From contig JBMOMX010000012.1 of assembly GCA_049323435.1 (NCBI GenBank), positions 248,001 through 312,000 of the forward strand: DNA of 64,000 nucleotides. Direction: 5' to 3'. Under the pieces are notes generated by a model. It saw nothing but the letters and a program-made list of their open reading frames with translations. It was not told where the DNA came from and searched no databases. The stretch's first letter is position 1. Every line of letters begins with the position of its first letter. Positions 32,960 through 41,452 of this stretch are shown in pieces. The position numbers and the translations under genes were made by a program. The stretch comes from UBA11222 sp049323435. Its GTDB lineage: Bacteria; Pseudomonadota; Alphaproteobacteria; UBA11222.

Positions 32960-34183
32960 CTACCGAATGACGCCCGCATCGCGCAGCGCCGCAATTTCTT
33001 CCGCCGGATAACCGGCGTCCTGCAATATCGCATCCGTGTCCTCGCCCAGCAAGGCGCCACGCCGCGCTACGCCGCCGGGCGTTTTAGTCATATGCACCGG
33101 CGTGCCCGCGATGCGCACTTTGCCTTTGCCCGGCTGCTCCACCTCGGGCAGCATATTGCGCGCCGCCGTATGCGGATCGGCGAAAATATCGGCGGCGTTA
33201 TTCACCGGGCCAAACGGAATTTTTCCGCCCAGAATTTTCGCAAGCTCCAGCTTGGTTAGCGTCCGGGTCCAGCCGCTGACCAGCGCCACGACTTCGGAAT
33301 TATGCTTCACCCGCGACGGGTTTAGCGCATAGCGTTCATCCGCGGCCAGTTCCGGCCGGCCCATCGCGTCGGCCAGTGTTTTCCAGAAATGATCCTGCGG
33401 ACAGGCAATCGACACCCAGCCATCCTTCGCCGGAAACAGGCCAAACGGGCAGAGCAGCGGATGCGAATTACCCTCCGGCCCCGGCACGACGCCGTCATAA
33501 CTATGCTGATAGACAAGGCGTTCGCACACCGCCAGAATGGCGTCATACATGCCGACATCGACGAACTGCCCCTCGCCGGTTTTTTCGGCATGGCGCACCG
33601 CCGCCAGAATGCCAAACGCCATCAGCATGGCCGGCACAATATCGCCAACACCCGGCCCGATTTTCAGCGGCGTGTGCGCATCCGGCCCGGTAATGCCCAT
33701 AATGCCGCCCATCGCCTGGGCGATCACGTCAAAGGCCGGCCAGTCCGCATACGGACTTTTACCGGTTCTGGGATCGCCAAAACCGCGGATCGTGGCGTAC
33801 ACCAGACGCGGATTGATTTTGGCGAGGCTCTCATAGGAAAGGCCGAGCCTGTCCATCACGCCGACGCGGTAATTTTCCACCAGCACATCGGCGTCTTTCA
33901 CCAGACGGCGCAGCACCTCTTTGCCCGCGTCCGATTTCAGATCAAGCGCAATTGACAGCTTGTTGCGGTTGACGCTCTGATAATATCCGGCATAGGGCAT
34001 GGCCGATCCTTTGGGCAGGCTGACCGAACGGGTCATGTCACCGCCCTTTAGCGGCTCGACCTTGATGATCGTCGCGCCCTGATCGCCCAGCAGCATGGTG
34101 GCGAACGGCCCGGCCATCATCATGGTCAGATCAATGACCCTGAGGCCCTTCAGCGCGCCATTGCGGACCGGGGATTCGATCAT
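32960..34183 (-). CDS. CaiB/BaiF (family III) CoA-transferase
   Basis: A 407-residue CoA-transferase that moves CoA between organic acids. GLRVIDLTMMMAGPFATMLLGDQGATIIKVEP opens the family fold, QFVDVGMYDAIL holds the nucleophile Asp, and ALDLKSDAGKEVLRRLVKDADVLVENYRVGVMDRLGLSYE is the conserved ENYR region. It overlaps the hydratase gene by 4 bases. Mesaconyl-CoA or itaconate-type transfer would fit the operon, but the acid pair cannot be read from sequence. Confidence 0.93.
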   Translation of the reverse strand: MIESPVRNGALKGLRVIDLTMMMAGPFATMLLGDQGATIIKVEPLKGGDMTRSVSLPKGSAMPYAGYYQSVNRNKLSIALDLKSDAGKEVLRRLVKDADVLVENYRVGVMDRLGLSYESLAKINPRLVYATIRGFGDPRTGKSPYADWPAFDVIAQAMGGIMGITGPDAHTPLKIGPGVGDIVPAMLMAFGILAAVRHAEKTGEGQFVDVGMYDAILAVCERLVYQHSYDGVVPGPEGNSHPLLCPFGLFPAKDGWVSIACPQDHFWKTLADAMGRPELAADERYALNPSRVKHNSEVVALVSGWTRTLTKLELAKILGGKIPFGPVNNAADIFADPHTAARNMLPEVEQPGKGKVRIAGTPVHMTKTPGGVARRGALLGEDTDAILQDAGYPAEEIAALRDAGVIR

Positions 34184-34647
34184 TTTGCGCTGCGCTTTTT
34201 AATCAGCACCCGGCGTTCACCTTCAAACACTTCCTTGCCATCCTGGTTATAGCCATAATGTTTGAAATGCACGATGCCCGCATCTTTCTGGCCACTATCA
34301 TCCTTGGCCAGAACTTCCGTATACGCATAGAGTGTGTCGCCATGAAACACCGGGCCTTTCAGCCGGATTTTATCCATGCCAATTTCGCGCAGGGCGTTTT
34401 CGCCGGTGTCCTGCATCGACAGGCCAATGACCGTGGCGATGGTGACGCCGCCAAAATTCACCCGGTGCGGAAATATCGCGCCGGATTTCTGCATCACATC
34501 TTCGTTGAAATGCCCCTCGGCAGTGTTCATGACCTGTAGCGTGGTGCCAACATTGTCATATTCCATGATGGTCTTGCCGCGCGCGTGTTTGTATACGTCG
34601 CCCACGGTGAAATCCTCATAGTAATTATGCGATCCGGTAAGCGCCAT
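34180..34647 (-). CDS. MaoC-like (hot-dog fold) hydratase, short form 2
   Basis: A 155-residue single hot-dog domain. NYYEDFTVGDVYKHARGKTIMEYDNV, followed by AEGHFNED and IFPHRVNFGGVTIATVIGLSMQ, matches MaoC proteins that add water to enoyl-CoA; the later half is YTEVLAKDDSGQKDAGIVHFKHYGYNQDG. A second hot-dog protein is encoded at 35873. The two may form a heterodimer or be separate enzymes; a combined double hot-dog hydratase is the usual form in malyl/methylmalyl-CoA pathways. It overlaps the CoA-transferase by 4 bases and follows the dehydrogenase by 2. Confidence 0.9.
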   Translation of the reverse strand: MALTGSHNYYEDFTVGDVYKHARGKTIMEYDNVGTTLQVMNTAEGHFNEDVMQKSGAIFPHRVNFGGVTIATVIGLSMQDTGENALREIGMDKIRLKGPVFHGDTLYAYTEVLAKDDSGQKDAGIVHFKHYGYNQDGKEVFEGERRVLIKKRSAK

Positions 34648-34649
34648 GA

Positions 34650-35876
34650 TCAGCTTTTCCCCCGTCCCATCAGGCTGTCGGAAATAATCCGCAACTGGAT
34701 TTCCGATGTGCCCTCGAAAATTTTGGTCAGCCGCGCATCGCGCCAGTAACGCTCCACCGCATTCAGTTTGGTGTAGCCCGCGCCGCCAAAAATCTGCAAC
34801 GCTTCGCTGGTCACCCGCTCGGACATTTCGGAGGCAAAATATTTCACCATTGCCGCTTCACGGTCACAGCGCTTGCCGGTGTCGATCTGATGGCAGACAA
34901 AATACATCAATTGCCGGGCGGCCTCGATCTCGGTCGCCATCTTGGCGATCTTGAAACGGATCGCCTGAAAATCGCCGATCTGTTTGCCGAACTGCACCCG
35001 CTGTTTGGCATATTCCATAGCGTCTTCCAGCGCGCCCTGCGCCAGACCGATGGAGCGTGCCGCCGTATGCGCGCGGGCGCGCTCCAACCCGGAACTGATC
35101 TGATAAAAGGCATTGCCGCCGCCTTTCTTGCCGCCCACCTGCGCGCTGAGCGGCACCCGGCAGCCATCAAAGGCCAGCTCAAACGTATTCCAGCCGAAAT
35201 AGCCGATTTTTGGAATGGCCGCGCCCTTGCAATTGTTTGGCAGTTCACCACGCGGCTTTTCCACGATGAAACCGGAAATGCCTTTGTGGCGCGCTTTCGG
35301 ATCAACCGGTTCGGTGCGCGCCACGACATAAATATAATCGGCGTCGTCGGCGAAGGTGCACCAATATTTATTGCCGGTGATCACCCATTCATCGCCGTCC
35401 TGCACCGCGCGGCAGGTAAGTGCTGCAATGTCCGACCCCGCGCCCGGTTCGGACATGGAAAACGCGCCCAGCCATTCGCCGCGCGCCACTTTGGGCAGGC
35501 GGTCCTGCAACTGTTCCTCGGTCATGCCGCGCGAACCGATCAGCCCGTTGCCGCGCGCGATCAGGCTGGCCACACTCATCCAGCCGCGCGCCAGCTCTTC
35601 TGCCACCAGGCAATATTCAAAACAGCCCAGCCCCATGCCGCCATAACGGGTGGGAATGGTGATGCCGAAATAGCCCATCTCGCCCATCTTTTTGCGCAGA
35701 TCCATGGGGATTTTGCCCTGCACCGGATCAAGCTCATTGGCGACCGGCAGCACTTCTTTCATGGTGAAGGCGCGGGCGCTTTCCTTGATCATGCGCCGCT
35801 CATCCGTCATATAGCCTTCACCGGCGTTGGGATTGATATCCCATGCGTCGCCGCCCAGTTTTTCCGTCGTGCTCAT
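34650..35876 (-). CDS. Acyl-CoA dehydrogenase
   Basis: A 408-residue FAD-dependent acyl-CoA dehydrogenase that makes a 2,3-double bond. Family blocks are GAFSMSEPGAGSDIAALTCRA, WVITGNKYWCTFADDADYI, ARAHTAARSIGLAQGALEDAMEYAKQRVQFGKQIGDFQAIRFKIA and LQIFGGAGYTKLNAVERYWRDARLTKIFEGTSEIQLRII. Overlaps the first MaoC gene by 4 bases and precedes the second by 2. Its place between two hydratases suggests dehydrogenation feeding hydration within one pathway. Confidence 0.94.
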   Translation of the reverse strand: MSTTEKLGGDAWDINPNAGEGYMTDERRMIKESARAFTMKEVLPVANELDPVQGKIPMDLRKKMGEMGYFGITIPTRYGGMGLGCFEYCLVAEELARGWMSVASLIARGNGLIGSRGMTEEQLQDRLPKVARGEWLGAFSMSEPGAGSDIAALTCRAVQDGDEWVITGNKYWCTFADDADYIYVVARTEPVDPKARHKGISGFIVEKPRGELPNNCKGAAIPKIGYFGWNTFELAFDGCRVPLSAQVGGKKGGGNAFYQISSGLERARAHTAARSIGLAQGALEDAMEYAKQRVQFGKQIGDFQAIRFKIAKMATEIEAARQLMYFVCHQIDTGKRCDREAAMVKYFASEMSERVTSEALQIFGGAGYTKLNAVERYWRDARLTKIFEGTSEIQLRIISDSLMGRGKS

Positions 35877-36355
35877 GCCCTGATCCTCACTAAATTCGTA
35901 CGCTGATAATCCACCACCAGTTCCTTGCGCTGATTAAAGCCTTCGCTGTGCCAGGTGACAATGCCAAAGCCTTTCATTTTTTCGGAAATGCGTTTGTCCT
36001 TGACGGTTGACCGCGCCGTCAACGTATCGCCCTCATAAACATGGCGGTGATAGGTAAGCTGATCTACGCCCAGAAACGGCCCGCCGCCTTCGCTTAAATC
36101 TTCCACCGTCAGCCCGAACACCGTGTTGAACACCAGCAGCGGATTGACGACAATGCCCGGATGGCCATGCGCCTTTGCATATTCCACATTGAAATAGAGC
36201 GGATTGTAGGAAAGCGTCAGCGTCGTGAAGGATGAATTGTCCCCCGCATTAATGGTGCGGCCCCAGTGATGTTCAAACACCTGCCCCACCTCAAACACCC
36301 CATAGTGATTGCCCTTGGGCAGCAGCCGCGCCCGCGTGGTGATATTTTCCGGCAT
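35873..36355 (-). CDS. MaoC-like (hot-dog fold) hydratase, short form 1
   Basis: A 160-residue hot-dog protein. FEVGQVFEHHWGRTINAGDNSSFTTLTLSYNPLYFNVEYAKAHGHPGIVVNPLLVFNTVFGLTVEDLSEGG has the MaoC hydratase motif with the catalytic Asp/His region, and HVYEGDTLTARSTVKDKRISEKM and the C-terminal end are also typical. It is not the same as the 34180 protein; the two are remote relatives. It starts 20 bases after the MmgE/PrpD gene. Confidence 0.9.
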   Translation of the reverse strand: MPENITTRARLLPKGNHYGVFEVGQVFEHHWGRTINAGDNSSFTTLTLSYNPLYFNVEYAKAHGHPGIVVNPLLVFNTVFGLTVEDLSEGGGPFLGVDQLTYHRHVYEGDTLTARSTVKDKRISEKMKGFGIVTWHSEGFNQRKELVVDYQRTNLVRIRA

Positions 36356-36375
36356 TATATGTTCCCCTGCTCTTC

Positions 36376-37725
36376 TTATCCTGCCCGGAGTAATGGCCCC
36401 AGATCGGCGAAATTATCAAGCGTTTCAAGATTGCTGATGGCGGTGGCCAGTTCCTGCGCGCGCCCCTTGCCAATCACCGGCCCGGCAATGGCGTGAAACT
36501 TGTTCAGCAGCTTTTCCCATTGCGCATTCAGATCGCCCGCCGGAATGCCGACATTGGCGCTTTGCGCGAAACTGCGGCCATCGGCCATGTCGATAATCAC
36601 CTCGCTATCCTGCGGGTCGGGTTTGTTATGCGTCTCGACCGTCACTTTATCGCGCAGCGCGACCACATCCGCGCGATTGGCGTTGGCGTCGCTATAGGTT
36701 TCGATGCTGGCGGTATCCAGCCCCGTCAGCGCAAAGGCCGTGGTCGTCCGTAGACTGAATTTCGTCTCCAGACCGGTCGTAGGCGAAGGAATATTGCATA
36801 CGCGCAAATGGCCCTTATCGACCATCACCCGCACCGACTTGATTTTGTCCGCCGCGATGCTGTGCTGGCGGCGCAACCCATGCGCCGCTTCCAGGCTGGA
36901 ATGGGTCAGGTAACAGGCCGCATGATATTTGAACAAGGTGTTGCGGATATGGCTGCCGCCTTTGGGCGCCTCCAGCGCCGCTTCGGGTTTCAGCCCGCGG
37001 CTCTGGGTGTCGCCAAAGCCCTGCTCGGCCTCCAGCACATCCGGGCGGCTGGTGAAACCGCGCGCGGCGAGACGCGCCGCCGTCAGGCCGCTCATCGCCG
37101 CATGGCCCGCGTGAAACGGCTTGCACATGGTGCCGAACATACTCTTGAAGCCCGAGGCCTGGGTTCCTGCAATCCCCAGCGCCATCGCCGTTGTCTCCGC
37201 ATCCAGCCGCAGTAAATTCGCCGCCGCCGCCGCCGCGCCAAAACAGCCCAGCGTCGCCGTCGCGTGCCAGCCCGCCGCATAATGGCTGGGCGAAACGCTG
37301 GCCCCGATACGGCATTCGGTCTCAAAGCCCGCAATAAACGCCGCCATCATATCACGCCCGGATTTGCCATATTGTTCGGCCAGCGCGAACACCACGGGCG
37401 CCACCGGCACGCTCGGGTGCCCCATCATGAATAATTGCACATCGTCATAATCCAGCGCATGGGAGGCAGAGCCGTTGATCAGCGCCGCCTGGGTGGCGGT
37501 GACCTTGCCCGGCAGGCCGATCAGGCTGGCCTGCGGGTTGCCGCCTTCTTCCAACGCTTCGGCGTGCAAAATACCGGTTAACGGTTCGCGCGCCCCGGCG
37601 AACGTGACGCCGAGAAAATCCAGCAGGCACTGCTTGACCATGAACGCCGCATCCACCGGCAGGCTGTCATAGCGATAGGCCGCCGCCTGCGCCGCCAATG
37701 CGCGTGTTAATCCCTCTGCCGACAT
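36376..37725 (-). CDS. MmgE/PrpD family protein
   Basis: A 449-residue protein of the MmgE/PrpD family, which includes 2-methylcitrate dehydratase and cis-aconitate decarboxylase. The helical N-terminal half carries QALINGSASHALDYDDV, GFETECRIGASVSPSHYAAGWHATATLGCFGAAAAAANLLRLD, and KPFHAGHAAMSGLTAARLA. It is first in its operon, with GCAGGAGGG as ribosome binding site and a good promoter. Which reaction it performs cannot be read from sequence. Confidence 0.92.
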   Translation of the reverse strand: MSAEGLTRALAAQAAAYRYDSLPVDAAFMVKQCLLDFLGVTFAGAREPLTGILHAEALEEGGNPQASLIGLPGKVTATQAALINGSASHALDYDDVQLFMMGHPSVPVAPVVFALAEQYGKSGRDMMAAFIAGFETECRIGASVSPSHYAAGWHATATLGCFGAAAAAANLLRLDAETTAMALGIAGTQASGFKSMFGTMCKPFHAGHAAMSGLTAARLAARGFTSRPDVLEAEQGFGDTQSRGLKPEAALEAPKGGSHIRNTLFKYHAACYLTHSSLEAAHGLRRQHSIAADKIKSVRVMVDKGHLRVCNIPSPTTGLETKFSLRTTTAFALTGLDTASIETYSDANANRADVVALRDKVTVETHNKPDPQDSEVIIDMADGRSFAQSANVGIPAGDLNAQWEKLLNKFHAIAGPVIGKGRAQELATAISNLETLDNFADLGPLLRAG

Positions 37726-37750
37726 GGTTCCCTCCTGCTGCTTTTTCGAT

Positions 37751-37783
37751 ATATTAGCATCTCCCGCTATCTAGTGTAAGGGT
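37751..37783 (-). promoter_or_regulatory. Predicted promoter of the MmgE/PrpD-to-lyase operon with shared motif
   Basis: On the minus strand TTACAC (37774-37779) and TAATAT (37751-37756) are -35 and -10 candidates at exactly 17 bases. The -35 lies inside ATCTAGTGTAAGGGT (37769-37783, plus-strand reading), which recurs with one change at 38457-38471 just before the next operon's promoter. A regulator binding the motif would overlap RNA polymerase here. Confidence 0.6.
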
Positions 37784-37865
37784 ATGTCTCGCTTAGCGAT
37801 TACCAATAATATTGTCGCCGCCAGGAACTAACTGTAAAGTCGCCGGACAAGTATAAAGGACGTGA

Positions 37866-38132
37866 ATGCCAACAATTGCATGGTTTTATGGCATTGCCAT
37901 CCGCATGTACATTGTGGACCATGAACCGCCGCATTTCCATGCGATTTATGGTGAATATGAGGCGTTCGTCTCTATCGAAACGGGATTGGTGATCGAGGGC
38001 GAATTACCAAATGTCGCCGCGCGTCTGGTCAAGCAATGGGCGCTGGCGCATCGGCGGGAGTTGCGCGATAATTGGCGCCTGGCGCGCGCGGGCCGTCAAC
38101 CGGAAAAAATAGCAGGCCTTGATGCTGACTAA
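37866..38132 (+). CDS. DUF4160 protein, probable part of a toxin-antitoxin-like pair
   Basis: An 88-residue protein with the DUF4160 pattern: IAIRMYIVDHEPPHFHAIYGEYEAFVSIETG, then ARLVKQWALAHRRELRDNWRLARAG. DUF4160 genes are often adjacent to DUF2442, as here, and the pair has been suggested to act as a toxin-antitoxin unit, without a proven mechanism that I can name. AAAGGA lies 8 bases before the ATG. It overlaps the next gene by 11 bases. Confidence 0.88.
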   Translation: MPTIAWFYGIAIRMYIVDHEPPHFHAIYGEYEAFVSIETGLVIEGELPNVAARLVKQWALAHRRELRDNWRLARAGRQPEKIAGLDAD

Positions 38133-38391
38133 AGTGACACATATTGAAAGACTTGGCGGCTTGCGCCTAAAGATCCGGTTCAATGACGGCAGTGAGGGCG
38201 CGCACGATTTCACCGGACTGGTCAACCGGACAGGACCGATGTTCGAACCCTTGCGGGACGAAACCTATTTCGGGCGGGTATTTCTTGAATTTGGCGCGCC
38301 CACCTGGCCAAACGGCTTCGACATCTCACCCCATTGGCTGCACCACGAAATGAAGCAGGCAGGTGAATTGACACAGGCTGCGGCAGAGTAA
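38122..38391 (+). CDS. DUF2442 protein, partner of the DUF4160 gene
   Basis: An 89-residue DUF2442 protein: LTKVTHIERLGGLRLKIRFNDGSEGAHDFTGL, then FGRVFLEFGAPTWPNGFDISPHWLHHEM. ATG 38122 is taken; a TTG one codon earlier is also open. Overlap with the DUF4160 gene by 11 bases indicates a translationally coupled pair. DUF2442 is seen as the probable antitoxin or regulator, by family context only. Confidence 0.88.
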   Translation: MLTKVTHIERLGGLRLKIRFNDGSEGAHDFTGLVNRTGPMFEPLRDETYFGRVFLEFGAPTWPNGFDISPHWLHHEMKQAGELTQAAAE

Positions 38392-38456
38392 AAGCGGGCT
38401 TTCATTTTCCCGCTCCCACCCTTCCGCCTTTGGCCATCCTGATAGCGCGGCCTTCA

Positions 38457-38500
38457 ATCTAGTGTAATGGTTTGCACGCCGCACCCAAGATGATTTATAG
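38457..38500 (+). promoter_or_regulatory. Predicted promoter of the thiolase operon with shared motif
   Basis: TTGCAC (38472-38477) and TTATAG (38495-38500) are -35 and -10 candidates at 17 bases. The motif ATCTAGTGTAATGGT (38457-38471) ends right at the -35, matching 37769-37783 in 14 of 15 positions. At this place a regulator would be positioned to activate. Confidence 0.55.
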
Positions 38501-38559
38501 TGCCGCAAAAGGGGCCGGGGAACCACCCGTAAAAGGCACATATAAAGCTGGGAGAGAGC

Positions 38560-39741
38560 ATGACAAACCGCACCTTACGGGGAAAGACCGCCGTCGTCGG
38601 TATCGGCGAAACCACCTATTACAAACGCGGCGGCGCGCCGGACGCGGAATTTGTGCTGGCGATCAAGGCGATTTTGAACGCCTGTGAAGACGCCGGGATC
38701 GACCCGCGCGAAGTCGACGGCTTTTCGTCCTACAGCAATGACCGCAACGATCCCTCGCGCATTTCGGCGGCGCTGGGCATCAAGGAGCTGAAATTCGCCT
38801 GTATGCAGTGGGGCGGCGGCGGCGGCGGCGGTTCCGGCGCGGTGGCCAATGCGGCATCCGCCGTGGCGTCTGGCGTGGCCGATGTTGTGGTGGTGTTCCG
38901 CGCGCTGGCGCAGGGCCAGTTCGCCCGCTTTGGCCAGGGGCCGAAAATGTCCGCGATTGCGGGCGATATGGCCTATTCCATGCCCTATGGGGTGATGTCG
39001 CCGGCACAGATGTTCGCCATGCGCTGCACCCGCCATCTGCACGAAACCGGCATTACCCGCGACACCTATAAGGCGGTGTCGCTGGCGACCTATGCCCATG
39101 CGCAGAATAATCCGCGCGCCGTGATGTATGGCCGCCCGCTGACGCCGGAGGCCTATGACAATGCGCGCTGGATCGTGGAGCCGTATCAGCTTTACGATTG
39201 CTGCATGGAAAATGACGGCGCTGCGGCGCTGGTGATTGTATCCGCCGACCGGGCCAAGGATCTGAAGAAAAAGCCCGCCTATATTCTGGGCGCGACATCG
39301 GGTTCGGAATATCGCAATGCGGCGCCCGCCCATAATGCGCCGCTCTATGCGACCTCCAGCTTCACCAGCCTGGCGCCGCGCCTCTATGAAATGGCGGGCG
39401 TCGGCCCCAAGGATGTGGATGTGCTGCAAAGCTATGAAAATTTCACCGGCGGCGTGGTCATGTCGATCATCGAGCATGGCTTCTGCACCCCTGAAGAAGC
39501 CAACAGCTTCATGACCTATGAGAATTTCCTGGCCAAGGGCGGCAAGCTGCCGCTCAACACCAGCGGCGGCAATCTGGCGGAATGCTATATGCACGGGCTG
39601 GAACTTATCACCGAGGCAGTCCGGCAAATTCGCGGCGAATCCCCCAATCAGGTGAAAGACGCCAAGATTTCGATGGTCACCTCCGGGCCGATGGTGACCC
39701 CAGTCAGCAATTCCATTTTCGGCAGCCGGGAGACACTGTAA
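38560..39741 (+). CDS. Thiolase-superfamily protein (SCP2-thiolase/Ltp2-like)
   Basis: A 393-residue thiolase-fold protein of the lipid-transfer/SCP2 branch. TAVVGIGETTYYKRGG opens the fold and the C-terminal GGKLPLNTSGGNLAECYMHGLELITEAVRQIRGE has the branch-typical NTSGGNLAECYMHG. Cys81 lies just before a run of seven Gly (residues 85-91), where a thiolase nucleophile would be expected, so a classical thiolase is doubtful. Members next to a DUF35 gene (as Ltp2-ChsH2 in steroid breakdown) are retro-aldolases. The stop overlaps the DUF35 start (TAATG). Confidence 0.88.
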   Translation: MTNRTLRGKTAVVGIGETTYYKRGGAPDAEFVLAIKAILNACEDAGIDPREVDGFSSYSNDRNDPSRISAALGIKELKFACMQWGGGGGGGSGAVANAASAVASGVADVVVVFRALAQGQFARFGQGPKMSAIAGDMAYSMPYGVMSPAQMFAMRCTRHLHETGITRDTYKAVSLATYAHAQNNPRAVMYGRPLTPEAYDNARWIVEPYQLYDCCMENDGAAALVIVSADRAKDLKKKPAYILGATSGSEYRNAAPAHNAPLYATSSFTSLAPRLYEMAGVGPKDVDVLQSYENFTGGVVMSIIEHGFCTPEEANSFMTYENFLAKGGKLPLNTSGGNLAECYMHGLELITEAVRQIRGESPNQVKDAKISMVTSGPMVTPVSNSIFGSRETL

Positions 39742-40190
39742 TGAGCACGACGCAATTTTATCTGCCCGAAGGCCTGCCCGCCCCCGCGCCGTCGCCCGAT
39801 GGCCTCGACAAGCCCTATTGGGAAGGCGTTTCGGTTAACAAGCTGATCGTGCAACGCTGCAAGGCCTGCAAGACCTTTCAGTGGGGTCCGGAATGGGTAT
39901 GCCATAAATGCCATTCGTTCGATATTGGCTGGGAAGAAGTGGCGCAGACCGGCATTATCTATAGCTGGGAACGCGCCTGGCACCCGGTGCATCCCGCGCT
40001 CAAGGATCATGGCCCCTATATTGTCGTGCTGGTGGAACTGCCACAGGCCGGCAATATCCGTATGATCGGCAATCTGCTGGGCGACCCGAAGCAGGACATC
40101 AAAATCGGCTCGAAAGTCGAAGCCGTGTTCGAGCATCACACCGGCTCTAAAATGCCCTATACTTTGGTGCAGTGGCGCGTTACGAAATAA
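39741..40190 (+). CDS. Zn-ribbon OB-fold protein (DUF35)
   Basis: A 149-residue DUF35 protein: a rubredoxin-like zinc ribbon (CKACKTFQWGPEWVCHKC, four Cys) followed by an OB-fold (IIYSWERAWHPVHPALKDHGPYIVVLVEL). Such proteins pair with thiolase-like enzymes. The ATG at 39741 overlaps the thiolase stop by one base. The partnership with the upstream thiolase is inferred from family and coupling. Confidence 0.93.
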   Translation: MSTTQFYLPEGLPAPAPSPDGLDKPYWEGVSVNKLIVQRCKACKTFQWGPEWVCHKCHSFDIGWEEVAQTGIIYSWERAWHPVHPALKDHGPYIVVLVELPQAGNIRMIGNLLGDPKQDIKIGSKVEAVFEHHTGSKMPYTLVQWRVTK

Positions 40191-40224
40191 TCATCCCTAT
40201 CATTGCAAGCGCGAGGATAAGACT

Positions 40225-41430
40225 ATGCAGAGTGTCAAGGAAATCGAAGTTAACGAGCCGAATCTGTGGCGGCTGGAAACGCCGGGCGCGAAGGGCTGGC
40301 CCCGTACCGCACGCCCAGAAGACCCTAACAAAATGTTCCTGATCTCCTGCGATGGGCATGTTCAGGAACCCTCCAATATATTCGCCGACCGGCTGCCGCA
40401 ATATGCCAGCCGCTTGCCCCGCGTTGAAATAGACGAAAAGGGTGAAAAATGGGCGGTGCAGGAAGGTTTCCGCAAAGCCAAGATGCGCGAGAACACTTTT
40501 GTGGGTGAAGAAAAAGCCCGCAACGAAGCCGGTAAAACCCCGGAACAGCGGATCGCCGAGCTGCGGATTGACGGCGTCGATGGCGAAATCCTGTTCCCCA
40601 ATCGCGGCCTGATGGCCTGGGCCACCAACGACATTGAATTTAGCAACGCCATGTGCCTGGCCTGGAATGACTGGGCCTGGGAAACCTTCGCCAAATTCAA
40701 TGACCGGCTGAAGCCGATGGCCTGCATCGTCACCGCCAATATTGATTACGCCATGGCGGAAATCACCCGCTCGGCCAAACGCGGCTTCAGCGGCCTGTCG
40801 CTGCCCTGCAAGCCCATCTTCGGCGGGCATAATCACGAGCATCCAAACTATAATCTGCCGATGTATGACCGCATGTGGGCGCTGATCGAAGAAGTCGATC
40901 TGCCGATCACCTTCCATGTCTCGACGGGCCGCGATCCGCGCGCCTCGACCGGCAATGGCGGCGCGGTGATCAACTATGTATCGCATTCGCTGGCGCCGAC
41001 GATTGAGCCGATGGCCAATCTGTGCTCTTCAGGTGTGCTGGAGCGTTTCCCGCGCATCAAATTCGCCACCATCGAAGCCGGTATCGGCTGGGTGGCGTGG
41101 GCGCTGGATGCGATGGACGAGGCTTATAAAAAACATCATATGTGGGTGCGCCCGAAATTACAGGGCCTGCCCAGCGATTATTACCGCGCGCACGGCTATT
41201 CCAGCTTCCAGGAAGACCGCGCCGGTCTGGCGCTGGCGGAACCGTTCAATCTGGTGGATAATTTCATCTGGGCGAACGACTATCCGCATCATGAAGGCAG
41301 CTGGCCGCATTCACCAGAAGCCATTGAACGGCAGTTCGGCCATCTGAAGCATGAATCGCGGATGAAAATCCTCGGCCTCAACGCGGCCAAACTGTTCAAA
41401 TTCGAAGTGCCTGTCTCAAAGAAAATCTGA
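40225..41430 (+). CDS. Amidohydrolase-family (Amidohydro_2) metal-dependent enzyme
   Basis: A 401-residue TIM-barrel hydrolase or decarboxylase. LISCDGHVQEPSNIFADRLP has the D-x-H metal block, LPITFHVSTGRD the third His, and NDYPHHEGSWPHS the C-terminal Asp-containing block. The ACMSD-type branch includes decarboxylases of cyclic or aromatic acids, and catabolic operons often hold them. It is 34 bases after the DUF35 gene and ends at a strong terminator. Substrate unknown. Confidence 0.9.
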   Translation: MQSVKEIEVNEPNLWRLETPGAKGWPRTARPEDPNKMFLISCDGHVQEPSNIFADRLPQYASRLPRVEIDEKGEKWAVQEGFRKAKMRENTFVGEEKARNEAGKTPEQRIAELRIDGVDGEILFPNRGLMAWATNDIEFSNAMCLAWNDWAWETFAKFNDRLKPMACIVTANIDYAMAEITRSAKRGFSGLSLPCKPIFGGHNHEHPNYNLPMYDRMWALIEEVDLPITFHVSTGRDPRASTGNGGAVINYVSHSLAPTIEPMANLCSSGVLERFPRIKFATIEAGIGWVAWALDAMDEAYKKHHMWVRPKLQGLPSDYYRAHGYSSFQEDRAGLALAEPFNLVDNFIWANDYPHHEGSWPHSPEAIERQFGHLKHESRMKILGLNAAKLFKFEVPVSKKI

Positions 41431-41452
41431 GTTGGCTGCTTTCATGAATAAG

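Noticed and set aside
31802..37725. Itaconate degradation operon as a firm call
   Set aside because: The lyase follows the malyl/methylmalyl-CoA branch and the CoA-transferase is family III; itaconate, citramalate and mesaconate routes cannot be told apart from sequence alone.
38575..39627. 350-codon open frame on the minus strand
   Set aside because: Antisense to the thiolase-like gene, which has a clear family pattern, promoter and coupled partner.
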